Below, piece after piece: positions 56,357 to 64,000 of a stretch of DNA of 64,000 nucleotides. Source of the DNA: Bdellovibrio sp. Its GTDB lineage: Bacteria > Bdellovibrionota > Bdellovibrionia > Bdellovibrionales > Bdellovibrionaceae. Position 1 is the stretch's first letter; each line of letters begins with the position of its first letter. The notes below the pieces were generated by a model. The model worked only from the letters and a program-made list of their open reading frames with translations. It had not been told where the DNA came from and ran no database searches. The stretch spans positions 1 to 64,000 of the forward strand of contig JANYDD010000031.1 of assembly GCA_025359945.1 (NCBI GenBank), given 5' to 3'. The translations under genes and the position numbers were made by a program.

Positions 56357-57949
56357 TCAGTTCACCAACCAAATAAAATCAAGGTAACCTAGGACCCAGG
56401 CTCGATAACGAATGACTTTAGCCAACCTTGGTTCAAAATCCGCAGCACCAGATCGCAAGACCAATATTTTATTAGAGCGATCTCTTGGCATCTCGGCTCG
56501 CGTTCTGATTCCACTTGTGCTTTTAAACCAAGTCCTCAAGCTCGCGAAAAAAGATTTAACATGACTTCGATTGGCTGGAAAAAGTTCGAGGCTAACAATA
56601 CTATCAGTAGTTTGTGTTTGAATTCCAATCGGTTTTGATTCAAATCTATCGCCAAATTTACTTTGTAACGGTGACAAAAAATGGGCTTCGAAAGAAATTT
56701 CGTCACTTGCCCGAATTCTACCAGTTTTAAAAGCCCCGTTGCCTTGACTTCCTACTTGAAATTCTAGAGGGACTATACCAGTTCTAATCTGGGGATCTTT
56801 CGGCAGAATAATCGTAGTTGCCACGCTATCAAAAGTTTGAGACGGCTCAAGAATTTCGTTTAAACCATGGTCAAATAGCCACTGATCCAAATATTCAACA
56901 AGCGATTTTGAATAACGGCCGGCTTTTAGCGGATCATACCTGTTACTATTTAATTCACTTAAAAAATAAGTTGCACCCTCGATGTTCTTCGCAAGGACCC
57001 CCAGCTGAACTAAATCAATATCGAAGCGCGCCTTAAGAATTCCCAGCCAACGCTTTAAAGTTTCGATTTGAGAAGGCGTCAATGGGACCGAATCTTTTGA
57101 AAATTTTAATAAGCTCGGACTCAATGATTGAAGAGCGGTTAAAGACTCCAATTGGCTTTCCATTGACTCCGCAAAACTTGAATTCAACCGCCAGAAATTT
57201 GACAAACTCTCGATTCCTCGAATTAAAGAATTTGCCAATTGCCCCTGCAATGGTCGAATGTCCTCGGCGACAATAAACATCATTTCAGACGAGATCTCGT
57301 CATTCCCTTTCCAACTTTCATTGTTTTGTAAAAACAAAAAGTCATTGGGAAGCAGCCTAAATTTAGTTTTGCCGTTAGAAATATCGTCCTCGCGTCTAAA
57401 GTCACGAAGCACGATTCCTTCAACCCAAAATTCAGCAGGATCGCCAGAAGTTGGCGAATCCACTATTATCACTTTCGAAACTTTTATAGCCATTAGACTG
57501 TGCGGACTAAAAATTGTTTTTCCAACCAAACTCTGCGAATTTTCGATCGCAAAATTTAAGTCGATGACCAAAATATTTTTAAGAGATTCCGGGTCGATAC
57601 TTTTGGGCACGTTGATCTCAATCCCCTCATCTGTAACTCGAAATCGATCACTCATTTTTGCATTGGGCATCACGCCGTTTCCAAAACCAATGACTTGGAC
57701 ACTGCCAGGGATTAACGACGGTAACGCCGATGGCGGAATACGAAAGATTTTAGGAGCTTCTCTTTTACTTGGAGCTGGCTTGTAATCTCTGTCGTTCGAA
57801 CCTTTCATTCTCAGTTCTATAACTGAAGGCGCGTTAGAAACGTTAGATTTCCCACCGCAGCTTGAAACCGCAATAGACAATTCGGAGTTGAGAGTTACGA
57901 AAAAAAGGCCAGCTAGAAATAAATTTCGCTGATGGACACATCCCTTCAT
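56357..57949 (-). CDS. Secreted hypothetical protein
   Basis: The 530-residue protein has an N-terminal hydrophobic segment (about 8-30) consistent with a signal peptide, though the cleavage site is not obvious. It has a Cys near 31. The mature part is Ser/Pro-rich early, then mixed alpha/beta. I recognise no domain. The ATG overlaps the TGA of the upstream ETHE1-like gene by four bases (ATGA), so the two are co-translated. Confidence 0.62.
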   Translation of the reverse strand: MKGCVHQRNLFLAGLFFVTLNSELSIAVSSCGGKSNVSNAPSVIELRMKGSNDRDYKPAPSKREAPKIFRIPPSALPSLIPGSVQVIGFGNGVMPNAKMSDRFRVTDEGIEINVPKSIDPESLKNILVIDLNFAIENSQSLVGKTIFSPHSLMAIKVSKVIIVDSPTSGDPAEFWVEGIVLRDFRREDDISNGKTKFRLLPNDFLFLQNNESWKGNDEISSEMMFIVAEDIRPLQGQLANSLIRGIESLSNFWRLNSSFAESMESQLESLTALQSLSPSLLKFSKDSVPLTPSQIETLKRWLGILKARFDIDLVQLGVLAKNIEGATYFLSELNSNRYDPLKAGRYSKSLVEYLDQWLFDHGLNEILEPSQTFDSVATTIILPKDPQIRTGIVPLEFQVGSQGNGAFKTGRIRASDEISFEAHFLSPLQSKFGDRFESKPIGIQTQTTDSIVSLELFPANRSHVKSFFASLRTWFKSTSGIRTRAEMPRDRSNKILVLRSGAADFEPRLAKVIRYRAWVLGYLDFIWLVN

Positions 57950-58701
57950 TCAGACCTCCTGATTTTTTCACCGCAGGCCAAGTTCGCAGGCAAAGATTCT
58001 TTGATTTTTTTTGGCGGGGGTAATTGCAGACCGTTCATTATTTTTTCAAATTCTGTAAATAAAATTTTTAAGCCCACCCGAGGATTGAATTTTTTCTCTA
58101 GACTAATCGTTGAATGCGTCTGCCCTTGGTAATCGTGGGCCGGATAAACTAAAGTCTCATCAGGCAATTTAAATAGTTTTTCACGAACACTTTCAAAAAG
58201 CTTTTCCGACGATCCCCCCTGAAAATCGGTTCTTCCTGTGCCTCGAATCATTAAACAGTCCCCAGTAAAAACTCGGTCGCCGACGACAAAACTAAGACAA
58301 GATTCTGTGTGCCCAGGAGTCGATAGAACTGAAATTTTTTGAGATCCAAAATAAAATTCATCACCATCTTCTAAATTCAGATCGGCGCAATCCACGCCTG
58401 AAGACTTTGCAACGCCCGTTTGAACTCGCGAAGTCTTTCGACGATCACGAGATCGAATTTCTCCGGCTGCGGTAATATGATCCGCATGAACATGTGTATC
58501 AAAAACGTATTTCAGATTTAATTCTAGTTGCTTCACCCACCCCAAATCACGTTCGATATTTTCTAAAACGGGATCGATCAGCACAGCTTCAGCGGTTGTC
58601 GAATCCCCCAATAAATAGGTGAACGTACAGGATTCAGGATCCAAAAATTGGTAAAAGACCAACGAAGAGGGCAACAAATTCGAAGACGTTTCTAGTTTCA
58701 T
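57946..58701 (-). CDS. Metallo-beta-lactamase-fold hydrolase, ETHE1/persulfide dioxygenase type
   Basis: Starting at ATG 58701 (251 residues) removes 11 residues from the longer frame (58734) that do not fit. The zinc or iron motif THVHADHITAAGEIRS (HxHxDH), the TPGHTESCLSFV block and PAHDYQGQTHST with the late His match the ETHE1-like glyoxalase-II relatives, which oxidise glutathione persulfide. FTGDCLMIRGTGRTDFQGG is typical of that group. A sulfur-detoxification role is inferred from these motifs. Confidence 0.87.
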   Translation of the reverse strand: MKLETSSNLLPSSLVFYQFLDPESCTFTYLLGDSTTAEAVLIDPVLENIERDLGWVKQLELNLKYVFDTHVHADHITAAGEIRSRDRRKTSRVQTGVAKSSGVDCADLNLEDGDEFYFGSQKISVLSTPGHTESCLSFVVGDRVFTGDCLMIRGTGRTDFQGGSSEKLFESVREKLFKLPDETLVYPAHDYQGQTHSTISLEKKFNPRVGLKILFTEFEKIMNGLQLPPPKKIKESLPANLACGEKIRRSE

Positions 58702-58837
58702 AGAGGAGGCACAGTATACCAGGATTAATGTCAAAAATCCAAAGAACCCTGCAAGAAACTCGCGTTTACAGGTTTTCGATTAGGGGCGACCATTATTTAG
58801 GGTCACCAAGTAGCGTGAAGAGAATAGCGGCAAATCG

Positions 58838-59386
58838 TTATTTTCCTGCAAATTCTAGATAACTTTTAGTCACTCGCGAAATATTTTCGCGCATTTTCTC
58901 ATTGGAAACACCGCCATCGGCTCCCAAAATCTCGTGCACCTTGGGAATGCCAACCATTTCAGGAAAAACGTGACATCCCAAAGCCTCGAACGGGACCCGT
59001 GTGTGCCATAAGGCCCTGATTCCGCCCAGTGCCCCAGGTGAAGCGCCCAGCAATAAAAGATGTTTTCCCTTCAGCGGAAGCGGCACTTTTCGCGAAACCC
59101 AATCCAGCGCGTTTTTCAAACCGCCAGGGATTGAACCATTGTACTCGGGGGTCGAAACAATCATTGCTTGGCATCTTTCAATAGCTTGGCAAAAGCTTTC
59201 AACGACCGTCGGCATCCCATTTTGTTTTTCAAAATCTTCGTCAAATATGGGAAAGCCCGCAAACGAGTCTTGCAAATACTCCACTTCCGCCCACTTATTT
59301 TTTTCAATCTCGGCTTTAAGAAATCCGCAGATTTTTTTATTAAATGATTCTTTTCGCAGCGACCCGGCAAAAATTAAAACTTTCAT
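58838..59386 (-). CDS. NADPH-dependent FMN reductase
   Basis: The 182-residue protein has the flavodoxin-like FMN-binding start VLIFAGSLRKESFNKK and the VSTPEYNGSIPGGLKNALDWVSR block, with the FMN loop and dimer contact. The C-terminal end is short. Members reduce FMN or quinones with NADPH. The ATG overlaps the stop of the upstream hypothetical gene by four bases. Confidence 0.92.
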   Translation of the reverse strand: MKVLIFAGSLRKESFNKKICGFLKAEIEKNKWAEVEYLQDSFAGFPIFDEDFEKQNGMPTVVESFCQAIERCQAMIVSTPEYNGSIPGGLKNALDWVSRKVPLPLKGKHLLLLGASPGALGGIRALWHTRVPFEALGCHVFPEMVGIPKVHEILGADGGVSNEKMRENISRVTKSYLEFAGK

Positions 59387-60030
59387 TCTGGCTCCTTGTT
59401 TTGGTTTTCAGAATTCTTTCGATGATTTTTCCACGCGAAATAAAACAAAGACAACATTGAAAACAAAATCGCCCCAAAAACATAAAATTTATTATTGGGA
59501 TGGGCTACGTCTTCGGTTTGCAAACCGAAATATAAAATCACCACCTTCATGACTAACAAGGCCTGTATTGCTGTCCAAATATACGGAATCACGCTTTCTT
59601 TCTTTTTTTCGGGCGATTTTTTGGGCGTCAGTGTTTTCTTAATTCCGGCTTCAAGTCCCCAGCAGTGGCTTCGATGAAAATCTTCGACCACCACTTTCCA
59701 AGCCGCCGCGTAGCTTTTTTCAAACCCAGATTTTTTTTGAACCCGCAACTGTTGCGCAAATTCATCCACCGCCTTCTGAGTTAAAAACAAAATTTGTTTT
59801 TCAGAAAATGAAAATCCTGGGACGGGCGTTAGATCCAACAAGTAATTTTTAAAAAGTTCCCCGGCAAAAATTTGCAGATCTGAAACCAGTTCGATTTCAG
59901 CCGTCTTTTTTGTAATCTCAGAAATGAAGGTTTGTTCCTGCCAAGGCAATTGCCAATCTCCTATTTTTTTGGTGTTTTCCGTCTCATTTCTTCTGGTCGC
60001 CTGGTTTTTGTCAATGAAAGTGGCTTTCAA
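59383..60030 (-). CDS. Hypothetical protein with two C-terminal membrane helices
   Basis: The 215-residue protein has a soluble N-terminal part (about 1-145) and two hydrophobic helices (about 150-172 and 183-202) followed by a charged tail (NHRKNSENQNKEPE). This could be a membrane-anchored regulator. No domain is recognised. It overlaps the start of the FMN reductase gene by four bases and is divergent from wbpE. Confidence 0.65.
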   Translation of the reverse strand: MKATFIDKNQATRRNETENTKKIGDWQLPWQEQTFISEITKKTAEIELVSDLQIFAGELFKNYLLDLTPVPGFSFSEKQILFLTQKAVDEFAQQLRVQKKSGFEKSYAAAWKVVVEDFHRSHCWGLEAGIKKTLTPKKSPEKKKESVIPYIWTAIQALLVMKVVILYFGLQTEDVAHPNNKFYVFGAILFSMLSLFYFAWKNHRKNSENQNKEPE

Positions 60031-60117
60031 GATACAGTCCTTACAGCGGGTTTCTCACCAATGCGGAAGATTTCACGTGGACCAAATAGCCTTGGCTGTG
60101 AGAGGTTTAAATGCATC

Positions 60118-60131
60118 AGGAGGTTTTTGTG
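60118..60131 (+). promoter_or_regulatory. Ribosome binding site deciding the wbpE start
   Basis: AGGAGG (60118-60123) lies five bases before GTG at 60129. An ATG at 60111 would place this site inside the coding region, so GTG is the probable start. Confidence 0.8.
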
Positions 60132-61247
60132 AACATACCCTTTGTTGATTTGAAAACGCAGTACCAGGCCCTTAAAAAAAATATTGATGATCGCATTCAC
60201 AAAGTTCTGGATCACGGCGCTTACATCAATGGGCCCGAGGTTGTCGAATTTGAAAAAAAACTTTCCGAGTTTGTTGGATGTCCATATGCGCTGACTTGTG
60301 CCAGCGGAACCGACGCCCTGATGATTCCGATGATGGCCTTGGGAATTGGACCGGGGGACGAAGTCATCACGACGGCGTTTTCATTTATTGCTACCGCTGA
60401 AACTATTCATTTGGTTGGGGCCACTCCGGTTTACGTGGATATTAATCCTGTCACTTTCAATATCGATCCCAAAGAAATTGAAAAGCGAATCACTTCAAAA
60501 ACTAAAGCTATTGTTCCAGTTTCTTTATTTGGTCAAATTGCCGATATCGACGCGATCAATGCCCTTGCAAAAAAACACGGCCTTAACGTGATCGAGGACT
60601 CGGCGCAAAGTTTTGGCGCCACCTACAAAGGAAAAAAAAGCGGCAATCTGTCACTTCTTTCTGGCACTAGTTTTTTTCCGGCAAAGCCTTTGGGAGCCTA
60701 CGGAGACGGCGGCGCCATTTTTACCAGCGACGAAAAACTTTTCACATTGATGAAAGAGATTCGCGAACATGGTTCTGAAAAAAGGTACTACCACACACGC
60801 TTAGGTTTGAACGGCCGCTTGGACACTCTTCAATGTGCGATTTTGCTGGCCAAGTTAGACAGATATCCATGGGAATTTCAGCAGCGGCAAAAAGTGGCCC
60901 AACGTTACGATCAGGGCTTTTCAGGCTTGAAAAAAGCGGGATTTGCAACTCCGCAGATTGCGGCCGGACATCAAAGCGCTTGGGCCCAATACACCCTACG
61001 AATTCAGAAACGCTCGGAATTCCAGAAGCAACTTCAAGAATTTGGCATTCCCACTTCTGTTCATTACCCGATGATTATGCCAGAGCAACCTTGGTACAAA
61101 GCGCAGCTGAAATCCCCGTCTTCAGACTGGAGTCACGCACGGTTAGCTAGTGAAACCGTTGTCAGTCTTCCGATGTCACCTGATTTAGCAGCCTCTACTC
61201 AAGACTTTATAATTGAAAAAGTGATTAAGGTGGTCCATCAACTATGA
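60129..61247 (+). CDS. wbpE: UDP-3-oxo-sugar aminotransferase (WbpE type, DegT/DnrJ/EryC1)
   Basis: The 372-residue PLP enzyme starts at GTG 60129, behind AGGAGG. Motifs are FVDLKTQYQ, GAYINGPEVVEFE, CASGTDALMIPMMALGIGPGDEVIT, VIEDSAQSFGA and SGTSFFPAKPLGAYGDGGAIF, with PLP Lys in the PAKPLG segment, then GLNGRLDTLQCAILL. These match WbpE closely along the whole length. WbpE aminates the 3-keto sugar made by WbpB to give UDP-GlcNAc(3NH2)A, which WbpD acetylates. The wbpA, B, D and I homologues lie about 50 kb upstream. It overlaps kdsA by four bases. Confidence 0.93.
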   Translation: MNIPFVDLKTQYQALKKNIDDRIHKVLDHGAYINGPEVVEFEKKLSEFVGCPYALTCASGTDALMIPMMALGIGPGDEVITTAFSFIATAETIHLVGATPVYVDINPVTFNIDPKEIEKRITSKTKAIVPVSLFGQIADIDAINALAKKHGLNVIEDSAQSFGATYKGKKSGNLSLLSGTSFFPAKPLGAYGDGGAIFTSDEKLFTLMKEIREHGSEKRYYHTRLGLNGRLDTLQCAILLAKLDRYPWEFQQRQKVAQRYDQGFSGLKKAGFATPQIAAGHQSAWAQYTLRIQKRSEFQKQLQEFGIPTSVHYPMIMPEQPWYKAQLKSPSSDWSHARLASETVVSLPMSPDLAASTQDFIIEKVIKVVHQL

Positions 61248-62089
61248 CGGAATTTAAACCCCTCGCCAAATTTGTAGAAATGAATGCGCCCAGTGGAAAA
61301 ATCGTCTGGGGTGACTGTAAGTCATTTGTTTTGTTTGCTGGTCCTGACATTATTGAAGACGACGGAATGGTTCTGGAAACTGCTTTAGAAATCAAAAAAA
61401 TAACGCAAGAATTATCCATTCCTTGGATTTTAAAATGTTCATTTGATAAAGCAAATCGCCAAAGTGCCAAAAGTTTCCGAGGTCCCGGAGTTCGCTCTGC
61501 TTTAAATTCGTTGGCAAAAATAAAATCCCAAGTTGCAGTGCCGCTGATTACCGACGTTCACGAAACCGATCAGATCTCAGCCGTTGCTGAAGTCGCCGAC
61601 GTGATTCAAATTCCCGCCTTTTTGTCTCGACAAACGGATCTCTTAGTCGAAGCCGCAAAAACTCAAAAAGTTTTACATATTAAAAAGGGCCAGTTTTTAG
61701 CACCCTGGGATATGAAGTCGATCGCGCAAAAAGCGGTGGATGCCGGAAACTCAAAACTTTTATTGTGTGAACGGGGTACTACGTTTGGCTACAATCGATT
61801 GATCAATGATATGACCGGCCTGGTTGAGATGCGGCGATTGGGTTTTCCAGTGATAATGGACTGCACTCATTCGACTCAATTGCCCGGAGCCACTGGTGAA
61901 AGCTCGGGCGGCCGACGAGACATGGTTTTTCCGTTAGCTCGAGCCGCAATGGCAGTGGGGGTCGACGGAATTTTTCTCGAGACCCATCCGAATCCCGATC
62001 AGGCACTTTGTGATGGCCCCACTTCCTTGCCACTTAAAGATTTAAAAAATTTTCTGCAAACAGTAAAAAAAATATTAGCTATTCACTAG
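61244..62089 (+). CDS. kdsA: 3-deoxy-8-phosphooctulonate synthase (KDO-8-phosphate synthase)
   Basis: The 281-residue enzyme condenses phosphoenolpyruvate and arabinose-5-phosphate to KDO-8-phosphate for the lipopolysaccharide core. Recognisable segments are FVLFAGPDIIEDDGMVLETA, SFDKANRQSAKSFRGPG, TDVHETDQ, PAFLSRQTDLLVEAA, CERGTTFGYNRLINDM, and the C-terminal THSTQLPGATGESSGGRRD and FLETHPNPDQALCDGPTSL. Its ATG overlaps the wbpE stop (ATGA), so an LPS-core gene and an O-antigen-sugar gene share one transcript. Confidence 0.97.
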   Translation: MTEFKPLAKFVEMNAPSGKIVWGDCKSFVLFAGPDIIEDDGMVLETALEIKKITQELSIPWILKCSFDKANRQSAKSFRGPGVRSALNSLAKIKSQVAVPLITDVHETDQISAVAEVADVIQIPAFLSRQTDLLVEAAKTQKVLHIKKGQFLAPWDMKSIAQKAVDAGNSKLLLCERGTTFGYNRLINDMTGLVEMRRLGFPVIMDCTHSTQLPGATGESSGGRRDMVFPLARAAMAVGVDGIFLETHPNPDQALCDGPTSLPLKDLKNFLQTVKKILAIH

Positions 62090-62105
62090 TTCGAAGGAGC
62101 AAACA

Positions 62106-63146
62106 ATGGAATCAAAATGCATGGCGGCTTTTTCAGCCGACGGAATCATTAAACATCATACCATTCAACGCCGGGACCCTAAGAGCGATGACGTCGTTAT
62201 AAAAATTGAATTTTGTGGCGTCTGCCACTCGGATATTCACACTGTAAAGTCTGAATGGGGTCCAACCATGTACCCGTGCGTTCCGGGCCACGAAATCGTT
62301 GGGCATGTCGTCGCTGTCGGAAAAAAAGTGAAGCGCTTTAAAGTCGGCGAAGCTGTCGGCGTTGGTTGCATGGTGGATTCTTGCGGAAAGTGTGCCTCTT
62401 GCAAAAATCACGAAGAACAATTTTGTGAACGTAAAACTGTGTTCACCTACAACAGCACCGAACTTGACTATAAAACTCAAACCTACGGCGGTTATGCCTC
62501 TAGTCTGGTCGTCAAAGATAAATTTGTTTTAAAAATTAAAAAGAATTTACCCTTGGAAAAAGTCGCACCACTTTTGTGCGCAGGGATTACGACTTATTCG
62601 CCGTTAAAGAGATTTAAAGTTTCAAAAGGAAAAAAAGTTGGCGTCGTCGGATTGGGTGGACTAGGCCATATGGCGGTAAAAATAGCTAAAGCCATGGGCG
62701 CAGAGGTCACCGTTTTTAGCACCTCATCTGGAAAAGAAAGTGACGCGAAAAGATTGGGTGCAAAGCATTTTTTAATGACCAAGGATCCTCAGGCTTTTTT
62801 GACGGCCGCTGGAAAATTAGATCTAATCATCAGTACGGTTTCGGTTCAGCATGATATGACCCCGTACTTATCAACGCTTAAAAAAGGCGGTACATTAGTT
62901 TTGGTTGGTGTTGCGCCCGAACCAAACCATGTTCACGCATTTGGTGTTATCGGTGGACGCAAAAGTCTAACGGGATCATTAATTGGCGGGCTAAAAGAAA
63001 CTCAAGAGATGCTTGATTTTTGCGCAAAGAAAAAAGTTTTTTCAGACATCGAACTGATCCAGCCCAGCCAAATCAACGAAGCCTATTCAAGAACAATTAA
63101 GGGAGACGTGAAATACCGTTTTGTTGTGGATTTAAAATCGATTTGA
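62106..63146 (+). CDS. Zinc-dependent alcohol dehydrogenase (CAD/YahK-like)
   Basis: The 346-residue protein has the catalytic zinc site CGVCHSDIHTVKSEWG and GHEIVGHVVAVG. The four structural Cys lie near 95-109 (SCGKCASCKNHEEQFC), and VGVVGLGGLGHMAVKIAKAMG is the NADP fold. It resembles cinnamyl-alcohol-dehydrogenase-like enzymes such as YahK, which reduce broad aldehydes. The gene follows kdsA after 16 bases with a GGAG ribosome site. There is no clear link to LPS synthesis. Confidence 0.93.
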   Translation: MESKCMAAFSADGIIKHHTIQRRDPKSDDVVIKIEFCGVCHSDIHTVKSEWGPTMYPCVPGHEIVGHVVAVGKKVKRFKVGEAVGVGCMVDSCGKCASCKNHEEQFCERKTVFTYNSTELDYKTQTYGGYASSLVVKDKFVLKIKKNLPLEKVAPLLCAGITTYSPLKRFKVSKGKKVGVVGLGGLGHMAVKIAKAMGAEVTVFSTSSGKESDAKRLGAKHFLMTKDPQAFLTAAGKLDLIISTVSVQHDMTPYLSTLKKGGTLVLVGVAPEPNHVHAFGVIGGRKSLTGSLIGGLKETQEMLDFCAKKKVFSDIELIQPSQINEAYSRTIKGDVKYRFVVDLKSI

Positions 63147-63152
63147 TTTCAA

Positions 63153-64000
63153 TTAAAACTGGTTGGAAAATTTCGACCAGTGGCAATCAACGATCAATTT
63201 AAAAGAATTTCCCCAACTTTTAACTTCCTGATATTTCGCAGCTGATCCATTATAAAGGTAATTTTTCGAAATTCCGCTCAGGAAACCCGCTTGCATGTCA
63301 GAAACTTGATCGCCAATAAAAAGGCATTTTTGAAGATTTAAGTTAAAATCTTCTGCTGCTTTTTTAAACATTCCAGGTCTGGGCTTTCGCTGTTGAAGTT
63401 GAACCTGATAGAATGGGTCCGCCGAGGTTTCGTGACTTCCAGAATAATATGTCCGATCCAAAAAAGCATTCAAAGCGGACAGCCTAGATTGCAGCGCAGA
63501 TTCAAAACGCAGGTATTGGTCTATTGAAAATTTTTGGCGGGCTAACCCCGACTGATTGCTAATCACGATAATAAAAAAATCTTTTTCGCGAGCTTTACGA
63601 ATCCAACTTAAAGCTTCAGGATTAATCTCAATTTTTTCTGGATTGAAATTGTAATCATAGTTTTTTATTAAGACACCATCACGATCCAAAAACAAAGCCC
63701 GATTCAAGCCGGGCTTTGCGGGCGCCGCTAAGAACGGGCCAAACTTAGAAAAGTTTTTTCCCAAAAATAAAATGGCTTCGCTCCACTGCCCGGCGGTCAT
63801 TTTTTGATCCACTAATCCCGCCGGAAAATCGCGCGAAGAGACCACTAGCACTTCGCAGCGGCAGGTTCGAACGACCCGGAATAAATCTGAAATTTCGACG
63901 TCTGCTAAAATCAGTAAATCCCATTCATTTAGTATTTGAATTTGCCGCCAAAAATGTAGATTCAAGTGGGTGACCAAATGTGAGGGCGAAACAAACTGCG
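63153..64000 (-). CDS. GmhB-like HAD phosphatase with N-terminal extension, partial at window end
   Basis: The frame is open to the window edge; a TTG at 63977 is a possible but unproven start. Residues after about 93 form a HAD/HisB-GmhB-type phosphatase: ALFLDRDGVLIKNYDYN (nucleophile Asp), VISNQSGLARQ, RKPRPGMFKKA and CLFIGDQVSDMQAG. GmhB removes the 7-phosphate of heptose-1,7-bisphosphate for LPS core. The zinc loop, normally with Cys and His residues before RKPxPGM, is replaced here by YYSGSHETSADPFYQVQLQQ, without Cys. The N-terminal part matches no family I know and probably belongs to a longer protein. Confidence 0.78.
   Translation of the reverse strand, partial: QFVSPSHLVTHLNLHFWRQIQILNEWDLLILADVEISDLFRVVRTCRCEVLVVSSRDFPAGLVDQKMTAGQWSEAILFLGKNFSKFGPFLAAPAKPGLNRALFLDRDGVLIKNYDYNFNPEKIEINPEALSWIRKAREKDFFIIVISNQSGLARQKFSIDQYLRFESALQSRLSALNAFLDRTYYSGSHETSADPFYQVQLQQRKPRPGMFKKAAEDFNLNLQKCLFIGDQVSDMQAGFLSGISKNYLYNGSAAKYQEVKSWGNSFKLIVDCHWSKFSNQF

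Noticed and set aside
57258-57785. 175-codon plus-strand open frame
   Set aside because: Fully antisense to the secreted 530-residue gene; no ribosome site; composition is that of a reverse-frame shadow.
59001-59552. 183-codon plus-strand open frame
   Set aside because: Antisense to the FMN reductase and the next gene, which have clear family motifs.

Overview
The window is a gene-dense bacterial chromosome segment with moderate-to-low GC and many GTG and TTG starts. No rRNA, convincing tRNA, CRISPR array or phage was found. The gene content suggests a Gram-negative of the Bdellovibrio type (Bdellovibrionota). Signs are KDO synthesis, LPS-type nucleotide-sugar genes, many predicted lipoproteins and outer-membrane barrels, a TonB-like protein, an FHA-GGDEF protein of DgcB architecture, and long-tailed secreted proteins of unknown family. 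This placement is inferred from protein families; no marker gene was compared.

Region 1 (1-12.9 kb) is a surface-polysaccharide locus. The minus-strand half holds a GT2 glycosyltransferase, an AsnB-type amidotransferase, a NodB-like deacetylase, a FemAB-like transferase and a divergent DegT-fold protein cut by the window edge. The plus-strand half holds wbpA-wbpB-wbpD-wbpI homologues for UDP-ManNAc3NAcA, then a polytopic membrane protein and a methyltransferase. The aminotransferase step missing here (wbpE) lies about 50 kb away at 60.1 kb, overlapping kdsA, so the pathway is complete but split.

Region 2 (13-20.7 kb) has a three-repeat secreted protein broken by an amber codon, then a co-directional eno-ftsB-HTH-polA run whose polymerase has a degraded proofreading domain. 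It ends with a small lipoprotein gene broken by an in-frame TGA. Region 3 (21-32 kb) holds an outer-membrane barrel, an orphan CpaF/TadA-like ATPase with two small partners, a lytic transglycosylase, a CPBP protease, a YdcF-like protein, a DsbA-like lipoprotein with a strong terminator and a SWIM-SNF2 helicase.

Region 4 (32-43 kb) is metabolic: proB-proA, sfsA, and a compact lipA-E2-E3-lipB-deaminase run in which lipB appears to start at ATT. MaoC, PIN-PhoH and PilZ genes follow. Region 5 (43-50 kb) holds envelope genes (TonB-like, barrel, HExxH aminopeptidase lipoprotein, 910-residue lipoprotein) and an ECF sigma factor. A MITE-like element with 22-bp terminal inverted repeats and an 8-bp target duplication sits directly after the 910-residue gene.

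Region 6 (50-60 kb) is a minus-strand run: an ABC exporter, FHA-GGDEF cyclase, metallophosphoesterase, coiled-coil protein, PfkB kinase, a secreted unknown, an ETHE1-like hydrolase and an FMN reductase. Region 7 (60-64 kb) has wbpE-kdsA, a zinc alcohol dehydrogenase and a GmhB-like HAD phosphatase that lacks the usual zinc ligands and has an N-terminal part running off the window.
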